Made by a program: the position numbers and the translations under genes. A stretch of 64,000 nt of DNA, from positions 3,224,001 to 3,288,000 of the forward strand of contig SRSI01000050.1 of assembly GCA_005656395.1 (NCBI GenBank), written 5' to 3'. Under the pieces are notes generated by a model. The model worked only from the letters and a program-made list of their open reading frames with translations, was not told the DNA's origin and made no database searches. Position 1 is the stretch's first letter; the number at the start of each line of letters is the position of its first letter. Positions 33,958-48,900 of this stretch are shown here, piece by piece. This DNA is from Strongyloides papillosus. Its lineage: Eukaryota; Nematoda; Chromadorea; Rhabditida; Strongyloididae.

Positions 33958-36900
33958 ATCTTTTTTTTTTAATTTATATAATATATATATTAAAATATTA
34001 TTTCCGTATTATTTTAAGATTAATAGGTAAATTTAATATCCAAATTTTGGCTTCTTCCTCTGTTTATACAATTATGATAATATCTATTATATTTAGAATT
34101 TTTTTCTATAAAAATAATATAAGATAATAATATTAAGTGCAATTAAATGTTTATACAAAATGTAAATTAAAATCCCCATAAATAGATTAAAAAATAAACA
34201 AAAAAAAATAGATCATGTGTATAAAATTACAATATTATTAATTTGACGATTGAATAATAGATAAAAAAAAAAGATGATATTACTTTTTTAATTGTATTGC
34301 CACGCACATTTGAACAACTTTCCAAAAAAGTTTTCGAACTTTCTCTGTATTTATTATTAATAAAGATATGTTAATAAATATCTATGAAATTAATTCAAAA
34401 TATCTACTATTTATCTGATAAATAATAGGCGAACAGAGTATTACAATTATTTGATAAGGAAAATAATAAAATATTTAAATGAGAAAATTATTTAAAACAG
34501 ATCACCACATTATAGATAGACAATATTATCTCGATTTTAGCAATATGTATCTGTATCAGTTAAGATTAAACTTTCTAATAACTTTTATTTGCACAGATAG
34601 ATATATTTAGGATACGTCAAAATATTTAAAATATATCAGCTGTAAAAATATTTTATATTATTTCAATATATATTCAAGAGGACAATAATAATAATAAATC
34701 ATATATAATTTTTTTATATTAATGCGATTTTGATTTTATATGTAGATAGAAAGTTATTAATTAGGAAGCAGCAAAAATTAGTCCTAGTCATGTATTTTGA
34801 AAATTCTACCATACAATATATTTATCGCTATTTTTTGAATTTAAAACTACTGGTGTTATTACAATATAATGATAATGAGAGAGATAGATAGAGTGGGTGT
34901 GAGGATGTGTTGTGAAGAATGAAATATTATATAAATGATATTTGAACTTATAAATATTCTATTCTTACAATTAATAATAAAGTTACTAAAAAAGCAATAA
35001 ATGGGACTGTTCAAATATCATAAAAAAGAGAAAGTCGAATTCATTCCTTAGCATTTCTATTTATAACGAAACTTTATTTATAATAAATATACGCTTATAA
35101 CTATGTTAAAAAATATTATTTTATCATTTATCACTAATGATAGCATATTTTTTATGCTAATTTACTTATAACAAAATTTTATTATCTTGTTTTGTTTATC
35201 AAAAAATATAATTATTTATAGGGTTCATTACTAACTATATTTTTTATACTTATAAAAAAAATATAAGAATAGGCTATTGAAAAATCAAGTTTATGATACT
35301 TCACATATTTTTTCTTTTCAATTTTGATAAGAATAGAAAATAAAAGTTTAAAATTTTTTGTGAACTAAAAAAAAGAACAAGATAATACAAGAACAAAGTT
35401 TTACTCTTCTATACTTAAGTCTTATGAGATTGCCATTTATGTTGATTCGTATTTTAGTATAAAAAAGAGAAAATATGTTATGGTGAATTATATTAAATAT
35501 TATACACTATTTTTAAGTTATCCTCCTTATTTTGTTATACTTTATACACTTTTAAAAGGGAATTTTTTTAGTTGATAAAAGATAATCTTATATAAAGGAT
35601 ACATAGGAGGATGGTTAGTGATTTTAGTTTTTGTTTAATTTAAATGAATAAACATTAATATTCATAAGAAATAATAAAATTATTGTTTTTTTCTCATACC
35701 TAGACATATTATCGTATACATGGTTTCTTTATTTTTCATCTTAAAATCATATAAATACATGAAAGATTTCCTACTTAAAAAAAATAAGAAAAAAAATGAC
35801 GTACATATTAAATGTAAATATGGGATAAACTTTAAGAGATTTATTTTAACATCCAAAGACCGAATAACTTCCTTATAATTTAAAATTCAAAATTGAAATT
35901 ATCATGTATTTCAATGATAATAATCTATAACTAAAAATAATGTTGTAAAATTTGTTATCATTTTTTAATACAATTACAATTGTAATTTTCGACGTGATAT
36001 TTACTGGAAAAAAGAATAAATATTAAGTTTTCTTTTATCATTATTAGAAAACAAAATAGTGATTATTAAGATGAATGTATGGAAAATAATAGTATTTTAT
36101 TATTTTTAATATATCATACAAACTTCTCCTTTAAAATATTATATAATATATATAAATATCAATGATATCAAAACGAATAATGAAGAAAAATCACACATTT
36201 GATAAGAGGTAAAGTAGAAATTATATAACAAATGTTGTTATATTTTAATTTTATTATTTTTCTTTTGATATCTATCAAGCCAACTATTACAAATCAGCAT
36301 TAATTTATAACAACACAAGGTTTTTTACAGTGGCAAAAATTATAAATTACAAAAATAAAGTTTATGACGTTATTTATGGGAGAGAAAGGAAATAGATATC
36401 ACATATGTGTGTTTGAATGATGATAAATAAAAGATATGAGTGTGCAAAGATCATAAATATGATAGGTGAAAAAGATTTGAACATATAAATCTCATTATAG
36501 ATTTAACATACAATTAAAAAGGAAAATCTTTTTCTATTGATAAATTATTGTAGCTTGACAATAGGAAGTTATATGTTGTAGTTAAATAGACCTTTATAAT
36601 GACAAGGTAACAATTAATCCTAAACAAGATATGACTTTTATATTGTACATAATTTAAACCTATCATAAAATAAAAATAAAAGACTTTATTATTATTATAA
36701 TAAAAAGAAAAACGAGTTTTGTTTATTTTCTCTCTTATAAACCATAAGCAATATAAAACACACACACGTATAAATATAATATTTATTATAACATCATGCT
36801 TAAGTTAACTGATAAAAATATATGTCTATAATTTTCATTACCTATTGTTTGATATATGAAATTCTATATCTTATGGAGAGGGTTAGAACGGCAAAACGAA

Positions 36901-37119
36901 AGATATTGTATGGTTTCTATATATTATAACTTTACAGAGTAGTTTAACACCATGACGTTGGAAGAATTCTTTTTATCAACATACTTATCTCCCACCTGAA
37001 TAAACGTTTCCCCAAAATATTTAAATTTATTCAACGTGGGATAATTATTTTTAAATTACATTTTAACGCCTTTTTCTTTAAATTTAATTTTTGGTATTAA
37101 AGTTTAATTTCCTACAAAT
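33958..37119. other. AT-rich intergenic region
   Basis: No gene seen over 3.2 kb. Near 36,987-37,041, just before the ABT1-like gene, TTATCTCCCACCTGAATAAA is followed by an imperfect inverted copy (TTTATTCAACGTGGGATAA), a possible regulatory hairpin. The frame at 36,514-36,765 is composition noise. Confidence 0.4.
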
Positions 37120-37956
37120 ATGAGTGATGTTGATGATTTTGAGGAGGTTGAAGCGTAAGTTTAATGATATTAACAAGTTTTTAATTAATTTTTTTCTATC
37201 GATTATAGGAATCTTCCTGTTATAAATACAAAAAGAAATATAAGTGAAATTCGTGTACAGAAAGACAAAATTCTTACCCTTGAGGATATAGAGGCACTAG
37301 ATAATGATGATGATGAGGATAATGATATGGAAATTGGGGATAATGATGATGACATTTCGATAGAGGTAAAAGAAAAAAATTCAGGTATAATTTACCTTCA
37401 AACTGTTCCACCAAAATATAATGTAGCAAAAGTTAGGGAGGTCTTCAATCAATATGGCGTGGTTAAGAGAATTCACCTTGTACCAGATAGTAAAAAAAAG
37501 TATAAAAATCCAAAATTGAGGAGTTACACCGAGGGGTGGATAGAATTTGAAGATAAAAAGAAGGCCAAAGCATGTGCTAAGGTGTTAAATTGTACAAAAG
37601 TTGGCGGTAAAAGAAGGCACCCAGCAAGTGATACATTATGGTCAATGAAATACTTAAAAGGTTTCAAATGGTCCCATTTACGTGAACAATTGGCTTATGA
37701 GAAGCAGATAGAAAAAAAGAGGTTGAGTATGGAGATATCCAGAGCCAGGAAGGAGGCTTCGCACTTTGCTGATCAACTTGACAAGGGTGTATCGCTAAAG
37801 AAGTTGGAGGAAAAAGTTCTCAAAAAAGGTGGTCTCTGGGAGAGGTATCAAAAACAAATCAAACAGAGGCAGTTGGTTGGTGATAAAAAGAAGGAGGAAG
37901 CACAGGAATTGGGTAAGAGTGATGATTTTATGCATCTTATTTTTGATAGCAAATAA
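37120..37956 (+). CDS. ABT1/Esf2-like nucleolar RNA-binding protein
   Basis: Exon 1 (37120-37154, only 11 codons plus two bases) and exon 2 (37209-37956) give 260 residues. After an acidic N-terminus (DNDDDEDNDMEIGDNDDD) there is an RRM with GIIYLQTVPP, VREVFNQYGVVKRIHLVP and EGWIEFEDKKKAK, then KGFKWSHLREQLAYEK and a basic coiled tail. This order matches ABT1/Esf2, a component of the small-subunit processome that works in early 18S rRNA maturation. The KGFKWSHL motif just after the RRM is characteristic. The very short first exon is supported by an in-phase GTAAGT...TATAG intron. Confidence 0.88.
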
Positions 37957-40900
37957 GATAGAATGTATTTTTTTGTTATGTTATTGTTATATTTTGTTGT
38001 TTGATATTAAATTTTGAAGAATGTTTTTTTATTTATAATTATAATCTTTAAATAACTGATGTTGGAAAAGTAGTTTGTTCCCATGAAATACTAGACTCCT
38101 ACATATGCTGTATCCTTGAAAAACTTTTTACAGTAAATTTTCCATTATATTTAATGACAAAAGAAATTACAAATGAATGAACATTTATCAATATTTGTAA
38201 AAATAAAATAGGCATTCTAGTAAAAAAAAATTAATAGTTTAGGGGTATGAATAAAGAAAAATAGTCGTGGTAATAAACAAAAATACTTTAATTGTTGGCA
38301 AGTAAAAAAGAAAAAAATTTTAATTTGAAAGGTAGTAAAAATAAGAGGAACATAGAGAGGATTTTATGATTTAAAAATAGATTATTTAAAAAAATGACGT
38401 AAAAATTATATTAAATGTCTATGTTTTTTAAATGATATTTGTTATCCAACTATGTTTTTGATACATACAAATTAATTGAAGTAAACAAATTATTGTATCT
38501 GATAGAAATGTATCATCGAATAAGTGTGTGTTGGTGAGGGAATGATAGTTCATGTTAAACATGGTACATCACAAATGTCAAAAAGGTAAAAAAAAAAGAT
38601 ATGAAAAGTGGTAAAAAGTTTTTGATATGTAAAAATGAAATTTTATTATAAAATATTTATATAATTTTTCTTAGTTAGACCTTGAATATGTGTTGTATAA
38701 TAGAATTATTTTTCCAAGCATAATATTACATAAATGTATAGATATATGTTTATATCGAAATATTTTATGTAATTTTTTATAACGGTATTGTAGAAAATTT
38801 ATTAATAATTTAATGCAAAATTTAAAGTTCGAGGAAATTTTTAAGGATAAAATAACGAGAAATTTCTATTAAATACATATGTATAACATTTAAAAGGAGT
38901 GTGAAAAAAAATGATAGAAAAGTTATGAAAATTGTGTTTTATATTATTAAAAAGTAAAAGTTTATGATTTTATTTGAAGGAGAATTAACAATATAGAAAA
39001 TAAGGGTGAGAGATATCTTAGTTTTATGTAACATACAAAAACAGGATCTAATTATCATTTTAAATAAAATAAAAAGGGGTGAAATTTTTAGGAATTATCA
39101 TCATCTAAAAGCCTAATATATAAATATTCTATAAAAAATAATATATATAGGAAATAGAATATTCTTAACATTTATATTTTATATTATTTAAAAATTTTTT
39201 ACAACATAAAAAAATAACAGACATATATTTATGGAAAGTAATTTATTTGAATATTCCTCTTTTTTTTAACTATATAATGTTTTATAAATATTTTTTTGGA
39301 TTTTTATTTCATCTTCCCCCTCCTATAACATCCACAAACAAATACACCCATATACTTCCTTAATCTATTTTATAGTTTTAATAAAACTAATTTAGTTATA
39401 AAATAAAATTTTTTAAAACTTATTAGGGTGTAATTTATTAATAATTATTTTTTAAAGAAGAAGTTGGGATATATTTTGTAAATTTGTTTAGCAAGATATA
39501 TGATTATAAACACATTTTTTATTGATGTCATTCGTCTTCTTAAACATCTCAATTTATTAGTTACTTTTTTTTATAAATTAACAAATCTTTTTATTATCTA
39601 AATATTTATTTTAAGAGTTGTTTATTATTATGATAATTTTTGAAAAATTTAATGAAAATGTTGTTAGAAAAAAATTATGTCAAAAACTATGGTTTTTTTT
39701 CATAAATCTTTTCATTTTTAACATCTTCCAAAAAATGGAACAGGAGTTACACAGGAAAAGAGAAGTAATGTAAACTTTTTTTAAAACGATGTTATATATG
39801 TAACAAAATAAGATTCACATTATATATATATTTTTTGATGGAAGATAAAATGGTCGAAAAAAGGTTTAATTTTGGAGAACGAAGACTAATAAAAAGAAAG
39901 TACTTTTAATCTATGAACATTTCTTTTATATACATCAAATTAAAGCAGTAATTTTTTTCTTAAATTTTTTCTTATTATATTGTTAAAATAAATGACCTTT
40001 TATTTAATTATTAGTATACATTCTTGAGCAGATTATAAAAGAAAAAAAGTTAGTGGGAGGCTTTTTTTAATCATTTCACTTATGAGAATTAGATTAATGC
40101 CTTTTTTTCAACTACATCAAACATCATAAAAAGCGATATTTTAGGTGGTAAATAAGCTTACCAAACAGACAATTTACTTTTCTAGGCTTTTTTTACTCAC
40201 CCGAAGTGATTATTGAAATTTTTAACACATCGTATTCTCATTTAGATCAATAAAAAGACTAAATATTGTTTGTTTGGGTAGAAAAAAGTTTTAAGGTAAC
40301 GGAAGTAAGATAGAAGAATAAACTTTTTGCTCCTCTAGATAAATAAACATACTAGTAATTTTAATCAAATTTTTGTAGCAATAATAAATAGACAAAACAA
40401 TATCTATAACTTTTAAAATTGAAAACTTTGAGTAATTTAAATATTAAACAAATATTTATTTTAAATTCTATATTTTACTACTACACACAAAAAAAGCTTT
40501 GCATAAATACATGTCTTTTTTTAAAAAAAATTTTAATTTTAATAACTTAACATCTCAGCGAATTCTATCCTTATTACCATAAAAATTAAAATAGATTGAA
40601 TTAAAAAACAAACTTCATTAAAGTATAATTTAGAAGACAAAAAGATGTAATTAAATTAAATAAATTTATATTAAAATAAAAAACTTTACATGGATGAGTG
40701 ATAAAGACATTTTAAATTAAAAATTATATCTGTCATATACATACCAAGCGTTCAACAAATGTCTTGTTGATGAAATTAATTTTCTTACATCAAGAAAATG
40801 AGTCGGAGAATTAATATTGTATTTATATTAAACTTTTTAACGTCGTTCTCAAGAACGGATTGTCAAAGATACAAAAAGGGATAGAAATTAAGGGGAAAAT

Positions 40901-42365
40901 CTGGGATTTAGTGGGATTAACTTTATTCGAGGAATGTAAAAATTACTTTTTGTTTTTTGAAGTAGCTCTGTTGATTTATTGAGGAAGTAATAAATTAAAA
41001 AAGCTTAATATGAGTATAACTTTACTTTGCGCGCGCAATTTGTTTCGGTAGCCTAGTGGTTAAAGAGAAAAATTAGAAAAATAATTATCTTAATTCAACA
41101 TTGCGAGTGTGGCAATGTTTTTGGCCATTTTTTAATAAATATTTTAAAGAAAAATCTGAAAAAAAATTGCTAAAGACACTCTCTCATCTGAGAGTTTCGA
41201 ACTACCTTGCTACCTTTATACTCTATCTCATATACCACCACACTATTAAAGCAAATCGCGAGAAGGAAATAAAATCATACTTATACAAAACCTTTTAAGC
41301 ACGTTTTCAATAACAAGCAAGTCGGTGTTATAAAAAAATGGCAAAAACTAGTAGAAAAATCCAAGTGGCAGTATGTTTAACCTTATTTAGAGTATATAGA
41401 ATGAACTTATTAACTATGGCAAATATATTAATCCTTAACTAATACGGAAATAAATAAAAAAACCCATAAGTTCTTTACATCCTCCCACAAGAGAAATAAA
41501 ATAAATCTTTATTAACAAAAACATATTAAAATAAAAGATCTTATAAATAGGTATAATAATAAAAAAAGGAAATAATAAATTTCTAGTATAAATAATTATA
41601 GATTTGTACACAATAAAATGAATACAAAATTCCATCAGTATGGGAAGATCTTCAAAAGTCACCATAAATAGATTATAAATTTCACATAATATTATTTTAA
41701 GTACCCGCTTTCTAATCGGTAGTTGTTCATATCACATTTTTTGTGTTTTCATCTCATTTTTTTCTCCAACTACACAAATATAGTTTGTATTTATAGTTAT
41801 CAAAAAAATTGAAGAAAAAATATATATAATAATATAGATATTTAGCATAATGGCAGTTTTGAGGATGATTAACATGATATAATTGGTTTCCATCTTGTTT
41901 AGAATATAAAAAAGATAAAATATGCAATGATGCATTCAATTATTAATATATAGGGAAATAGATCCGACTATTTCAGTTAGTTTTTTTCACAAAAAGCTGT
42001 TTAATGCATAAAAAAAACACATTATAGTTGATTAATTTTTGAATTAATGATCAAAAGTTAAGGAGCACCACTCACACACATATTCATTCTCTCTCCGTTT
42101 TCTATCTCCGAAAATTTTCCATCCACTCCATTAGTAGCTGTTTTTAATAGAATTTTTTTCCTGACATATAGTTATTACATTAAATAATTGGTCATATGCA
42201 CGTAATGTATATATTTTACATATTTTTTGTTATTTGATGATCATAACATCATTTTTTGAGAGGATATATATAGGTTTAATTTTTTAAATTGATTGATTAT
42301 TAATAAAAGTAGATATTGTTTGTTATAAAAAAGATTTTGTGATTTTGTTTTTGAATGTATTACCT
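37957..42365. other. AT-rich gene-poor region with tRNA-like remnants
   Basis: No intact gene over 4.4 kb. At 41,042-41,067 the sequence GTTTCGGTAGCCTAGTGGTT looks like the 5' half of a tRNA with a perfect A box. At 41,194-41,202 the opposite strand has a B-box-like GTTCGAAAC. No full cloverleaf could be drawn. These may be pieces of a tRNA-derived SINE or a tRNA pseudogene. The rest is AT-rich. Confidence 0.4.
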
Positions 42366-42932
42366 TCAACTGGAGGATTCCTGTGGATAATCGGCGAATG
42401 GGTATGGTTTTGTCCTCCTACCATCAGATTTAGACCATGAGTAGGCAGCACATGTGACTATGTGCTTTTTATTTTGTACAACAACTTGGATAACTTCTTC
42501 ACGGCAAACGAAGCATTTTAATATACTTTCTTCATCCTCGGAAGGATGTAATAAATTCTATAGATAGGAAAAGATTATATAATGAATGTAAAAAATTTTT
42601 TTATCTTACATTAACATGTACAGAGGTACACCTTCGACATGAAACTCTATGACCACATGGAAAACATCTAACAGATGCTCTAGCTTCATAACAAACAACA
42701 CAAACAGTGTCAAATTGTGATGGTATCTCCGTTTCAGGCTCGTATCCTCTTCTTAATGTTTTTTGCTAAAAAAAGAGTCAAACATATTAAGTTGCAAACT
42801 TACAATCATCTCTAAATGAGCTCTTTCCTGTTCCAGCTTGTGTTTTCTTAACATTTTCTCCTCACTATCAATATCATCATCAGGTTCTTTTTTACTTCTA
42901 AATGAGATGCAATTCAACAATCCACAAACCAT
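42366..42932 (-). CDS. Small RING-finger protein encoded by three short exons
   Basis: Exons 42932-42804, 42765-42610 and 42557-42366 have 129, 156 and 192 bases, all phase 0, joined by introns of 38 and 52 bases with GTAAG donors and TTTAG/TATAG acceptors. The product has 158 residues. Exon 2 holds CVVC, then CFPCGH and CRRC; exon 3 completes the ring with CFVC, giving a C3HC4-type RING with a long gap between ligands six and seven. The N-terminus MVCGLLNCISF has cysteines that could be lipidated, followed by a charged helix. The C-terminal 40 residues (ending YPFADYPQESSS) are unrecognised. An E3 ubiquitin ligase function is inferred from the RING only. No exon is long enough to stand out alone. 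Confidence 0.8.
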
Positions 42933-45900
42933 TATAATTCTACTCTTTAATATATTATTTGTATATATGTAATATTTTTTTTCTATAAAAAGAAAAATAA
43001 ATAAATGGACTTTTTTTGATTCTGTTGATAGAAATTATCTATACAACATTCAGTGAGTATCGATAACAAACATAATGTTATTTTTCATTAATGTTTATCT
43101 TCAAAGTACAAAAAAAGTAAAGGGTGATTTGTTTTTATATAATTATAGTTGGTATTTATTAAATTGTAAGGTAAAACAACTAAAGGAAGTAAATGATAAA
43201 ACATTTGTCATTAAATAAATATTATTAGGTATTAGAACGATTTAGAGGAATGTTTCTTTAGTCAGTGTTTATTTTTTAATAAATAAAAAATTATGATAAA
43301 CAGTAAACATTTCCCTGTGTAATTAAGATATATATCTTTGAAATGAATCTTTCATCTTTAAAATTAATAAATAATAATATTTTATGAAATATCTTTATCA
43401 ATATGCATATGTAATGTTATTGTTATAAAAAATATGTGTATGCGAATTGTCAAAATAATTCTAAATTAAGAAATAAATTAAACTTCTGTACATCTAAAAC
43501 AATAACTTTTTTTAATAAAAAAAGTGAATCTTGAAAATAAGCGTGAAAATAACTTTAAACATAAAAATATGTAATAATTAATGTGTTATTGATAAAAGAA
43601 AAGAAGCTATTTAATAGAAATTGATTAAACCATAAATTATAAAAATTACACATAAATTTTTCATTTTTACCAAATTGGATAGGGTTTATTATATATATAT
43701 TTTATAATGTCTATTTAGATACACACAAAAAAGTCTGGGGTTAAAATATTTTTACAAACATTATTGATACAAAATAAATTTATATAATAGAACTAGACTG
43801 TGATATCATTTTTTTAAAATTATTTAATATCACATATATTTATATCGTTTTTAATAAAAAAAAACCGTATTAAATTTAAATAGTAAATCCTCTACTGATA
43901 ATAATTTTTTTGAGCAAACTTTTCCTACAAAATTTAATATTTACTTATAAAATAAAATAGAGATGATTAAAATATATTTTAAAAGTTGTTAAAGGTCATT
44001 AAAAAATTGATTTTTAAAATTATTTTTATATTGTACAATTTATATTATAAAATATAGAGTGTACAATATTTAGATAATTGTGTGATGGAGAGAGTAAACT
44101 TGAAATTGATTAACTTTTTTTGGGAACTGGTAGTGTTATATAGTTGGTCAAAAATTACCATTCAAATTTGAAAGATTTTAATTTTTTTAATTTATTTTAC
44201 TGAAAATTTATATTTCACCTCACTATTTGATTGTGGGAGTTTGATATATAGTAGTTAGGTAGTAATTGGGTTGTAATAGGATGAATTATAAATGCATATC
44301 TTTAAAAATGTTATAGTAAGGAATCCTTTTAACAGCTACACGAGAGTTTGTGTCTGTATGTACTATATATATGCGTTAATATGTTAAAAGTATCAATGAT
44401 TAAAATAAAAAATGTTAAAAAAGCTATATATAAGGGAGTAGACTATTTAACCTTTAATAAAATTTCAAATATTAAAAACGGAAATATATATGTATCAATT
44501 TACTTAAAAGATTAATTTATCAAGAGATTGTATGTAAAAATAAAAAATATTTTTAATGTTATTAGAAAAACACGAATAGATAATGTTTTTAGTTATATTT
44601 TTCTTTAAACTCATGTATAAAAGAAAAATTTTTAAAAATAACATAAAATATATTTATCAGAAAGAGAGATTAACTTAATAGCAATAATAAATACAATAAT
44701 TTTAAATATCTATAAGAAAAAAAGGAATTTTAAATTCCTACATTTTTGAAAATACATTTTGTTCTGTCTTTTTTTCTCTCTCTCTCTCTCACAAAACACA
44801 AATTTTTGATTATCCTTGGTAAAAATGAAAAATAATTTAAAATATATATCTATCATCTGTGCTGTAGACGTAATAAATATTGAAATTTTAATAATACACT
44901 AGAAGTTATCTATCTATGTATATACATGTATATATTTTCTATTTGTAGACGACTCAAATTTTTTTAAAGATAAATTTATATCAGCAAACTTTAAATAATA
45001 TATTATATTTAAAAAATAAAGGGATAAAAGGTTTTTTTACTAGCTATTTTTGTTTATATTAAAGTTTTTTGGTAGAAGAAATGTTTATCACTTTGAATCA
45101 TTTTGTGTAAGAAGATTTAGAAAGGATTATCTATAACTAATCGTTTTTCTTTTTTTTAAACAATAATTGATATAAATAATATTAAGTGCGTCATGGGAAA
45201 TTAAAAAAAGGAATTGGGAATAAATACGGATCCGGAACTATATTTATAATAATTTAATGATTAACATTAAAAAATATTTACTATACAAAATCTATTTAAA
45301 GGTCATCTTTCATCACCTAAATATACAAAATAATTCACCAGGACTTCACTAACAAAACTTCAGCGTAAAAAATCTCACTCCATGTAACTCATAAATATTA
45401 GTTTTACCTAAATTTAAAAAAAAAGTGCAAAAATGAGTCAAATAAATTCACACATTAAGTCACTGGAAAAGAACTTATCATTAATGTGTATAAATAAAAA
45501 AGTGTAAATATAATTTATTTTTATGGAAGTAAAAAAATACTTTCCTAACACTTTTACTTCCTTATATTAATAATATGATATCTCTCTCATGTTTTCATTC
45601 TTGGCAGAGATTTAATTCTTGTAATAAGGAAATTATAAAAATGTGTTAGTCATATCTTTATTGAAGTGTTATAATAAAAAGAGCTTGAAATTTTTTTTCT
45701 CTTTATTAATATCTATTAAATAATAATGTTATTTTTTAAATTTTGTATTAATTATTATTAATATAATTTTTCAAAATTTCATGCAAAGAATATAAGAATT
45801 TTGTAATATGATAGGTTAATAGGAGAGAGAGCTGAAGTCTAAAGAAAGGAATTAAAATTCTTTGATATTTAAATCAAAGATAAGGTACATTAATTGTCTA

Positions 45901-48900
45901 ATTAGAAAACTATACCTAAAACTTATATCCTTTTATTTTTGTCTTAAAGAAAAACAATAAGGATATTAGTAGACACATTAATGAATTTTTTATGACGAAA
46001 TATAGTAACTAAAAATAAAAAAGAAAAATAGTTATACATGAATAGAATATATTTTTTCGTTAATGAAATTAATTATAAAATTTCTAAGGTAGATAAAAGT
46101 TAATTTGATATATAAATTAGATAATAAATTAAAAAAATTAATATAATTTTTAGTGATAGAGAGATATAAATAACATTAAAAAATCAGTTAGGTTGTTTAG
46201 TTTGATTTATCATTATTTATGTTATAAAGTATAAACAAGAAAATGATACATAATTTTATAACATTTATCTTTTCAGTGTAGGGTGATGAAGACAAAATGA
46301 AAGAAGCTCCACCTCTAATTACTTTAATATAAATCATCGTCTGGAAATTTGTGCAAATATATTTAATTTTATATATTTAGGGAAAATTTAAAAAAAGAAA
46401 AAAGTAATTATGTCAAGTATATATTGTAGTTTAATGTCTGGGATGAAAGAGAACACCCGTTTTATGTAATATTAAAGCATTAGTCTCAAAAAAGTGATTA
46501 ATAAAAGATGAATTTTTAAATGAATGTGGATATGAAGGATAAAGATAGAAGAAAGGGTGATAAATGAGTAGGAGGATATATTATAATTTCTAAGTATTTT
46601 ATAAAACTTTTCACATAAAAATTATAATATAATAAACGCACATTTGAATTTATTACTTAGTCTAGACAATCATTCACTATTTTTATAATATAAATGAAAG
46701 ACATATGTCGTTATATTTTTAATTATTAAACTTTAAGTTAATAATTAGGACATTTGAATGTATTTTGTACTTAAGTTTATCAATACTCTGGCGATTTTTA
46801 TCTATATCTCTAAGAATAAATGTATTCAAATGATTGTTTTGAGTTGATTTGTTACTATTTGATAATATTAATGAGAGTGTATGGCTTTGTTGTTGGTGGT
46901 TCGCAATTTCTATTGATAGTGAGTTTATTATTATTTAACATAATTCTATTTTAATGATATGAAATATAGTGGTAGTCGAGATTTGTAATCACAATATAAG
47001 AGCATTAATAACAATTATAATAAAAAGATAATAATAAAATAGATATAATGAATAAATTTAATTTTAAGGAAATCCTGTAACTTAGAATCATAAATATAAT
47101 AGATATAAATTGATAACATAAAATAAGTCTAACATTATCAGTGATGTATGTTGAAATATAATTTGATAAAACATCCATACGATACAAAATTAGATTAAAT
47201 AATAATCAAAAAAAGTGCAAAATTTCGAGAATGACAAAAATTTGACATGAAATAATAAAAACCAGCACAAAAAGCCATCTTATCGGGGGTAAATTAAAAA
47301 TTTTAGCAAAATATAGTTTTTTTAAAAACAACTAAAAAAGAAAAGAAATGTTTTTGAGTTAACGGGGAAAAAAGTTAAATATTTAATGATTTCCAAAACA
47401 TGTCTAGACATTTTTGTACTCAAGGGCATAGAAGGTAATTTATTTAAACATACCGGCTCCTAAATGTATTATTAACATTACAATAATGTTGCTTTAGATT
47501 TTTTTTTATCTAATAAAAAATAATGCAGTACGTCTGAGCACTCATTTAATTGTTTGAATAATAATGGTAGGGGAAAAATTGACATTTATTATATGATTAT
47601 TTAAAAATTATTAAAATAATATTATTATAAAATAAATCTATCTATTATTATGTATTTAACGTAGGCAAAAAAAAGGTAGTTTAACTTTTTTATACTTTAG
47701 GTGATATATCATAATAATATAAAGAAAAGGGTCTAGACGATTGTGTTTACATACAAAAGAAAAATAATGATCTATTGAGATAATATATATTATACATAAC
47801 AATATTTGTTTTGTCAATTGATGAGGAATGTGTGTAAAAAAATATAAATTTTTTTGAAAGGGACAGTCGTTTTTTCTATGTGATAGGAATTAAGATTTTT
47901 TCAGTGATAAGAAGTAGGCATATCGTAATTTTACAATTTGGTAAATTTGATATGAAAACAGTACTTTATAAATGTTTTATTTGTTTGTATTATAAATGCT
48001 GGTAAAAGGGTGAAAAAAAGGTAGTGTAAATGATAATGACCTTGTACTTTTTCGAAGGTGAAAATTTGATAAAAAAAAACGCAACATTCGCATGCAACAC
48101 ATATTTGCTTTATAAATCCATACGATATCGCAAATAAAATATTAAACCACAAAACAAATACGTAATATCTTCCAATTATTTAAAAAAAAAACATACTTAA
48201 TTAAACTTTTTATCAATACACCAACCCACGGAAAGCTTAATAATGTATGCATTCGACACATATTTTTCCTTAAACAAAACATCATTCATTAAGGATAAAA
48301 AAAATTAATATAAAATTAGCACATCATATAATAGCGATAGTAAAATCTAAAAAAAATTACATAAACATATAATTATGATAACAAAAAAAGATAAGTCAAA
48401 ACAACTACTTTTTTAGCCCCAACTATTTTAATTTTCCTATAAAAGTGATATTTTGTGGAGGAGTGATACATAAAGTACTTTAGAAAACTTTTTTTAAATT
48501 TATTTTTACCATGTGTATTTTTTTATAAATTTAGTGATAAATAGGAATATATATCATTCTTTTTATTGTGTTTTAAGATAATTAGAAGTTTTTTCTATTT
48601 TTTTTTCTTTTTTAATTTATGTATTACTTTTATGGTGAAGTTATTAATGGTATACACTTTATTGTAGGAGTATTAAAGTTAAAACCTAAATGTATTACCT
48701 TCCTTTTTTGATTATCAAAAAGTTATTACTTGTTTTCTATTTCCCCATCTTACCTTCATTACTATATCTATAAATTATATTTTTATTGTTTTGATTTTAT
48801 AAAAAAACTCCATAAAATATAAAAAAAACACATATCTCAACAGATATTTTAACTTTCAAATTAAAATAAACTCCTTAACTCCTTTTTTTAAAATTACATA

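Noticed and set aside
41101..41298. Plus-strand frame of 65 codons
   Set aside because: It overlaps the tRNA-like remnants and has no recognisable content.
41701..41735. Possible tRNA-Arg(TCT) 3' half (CTTTCTAATCGG)
   Set aside because: The anticodon stem does not pair well and no D arm, T arm or acceptor stem could be built.
44251..44280. let-7-like string GGTAGTAATTGGGTTGTAATAGG
   Set aside because: The seed differs from let-7 and no complementary arm for a precursor hairpin is present nearby.
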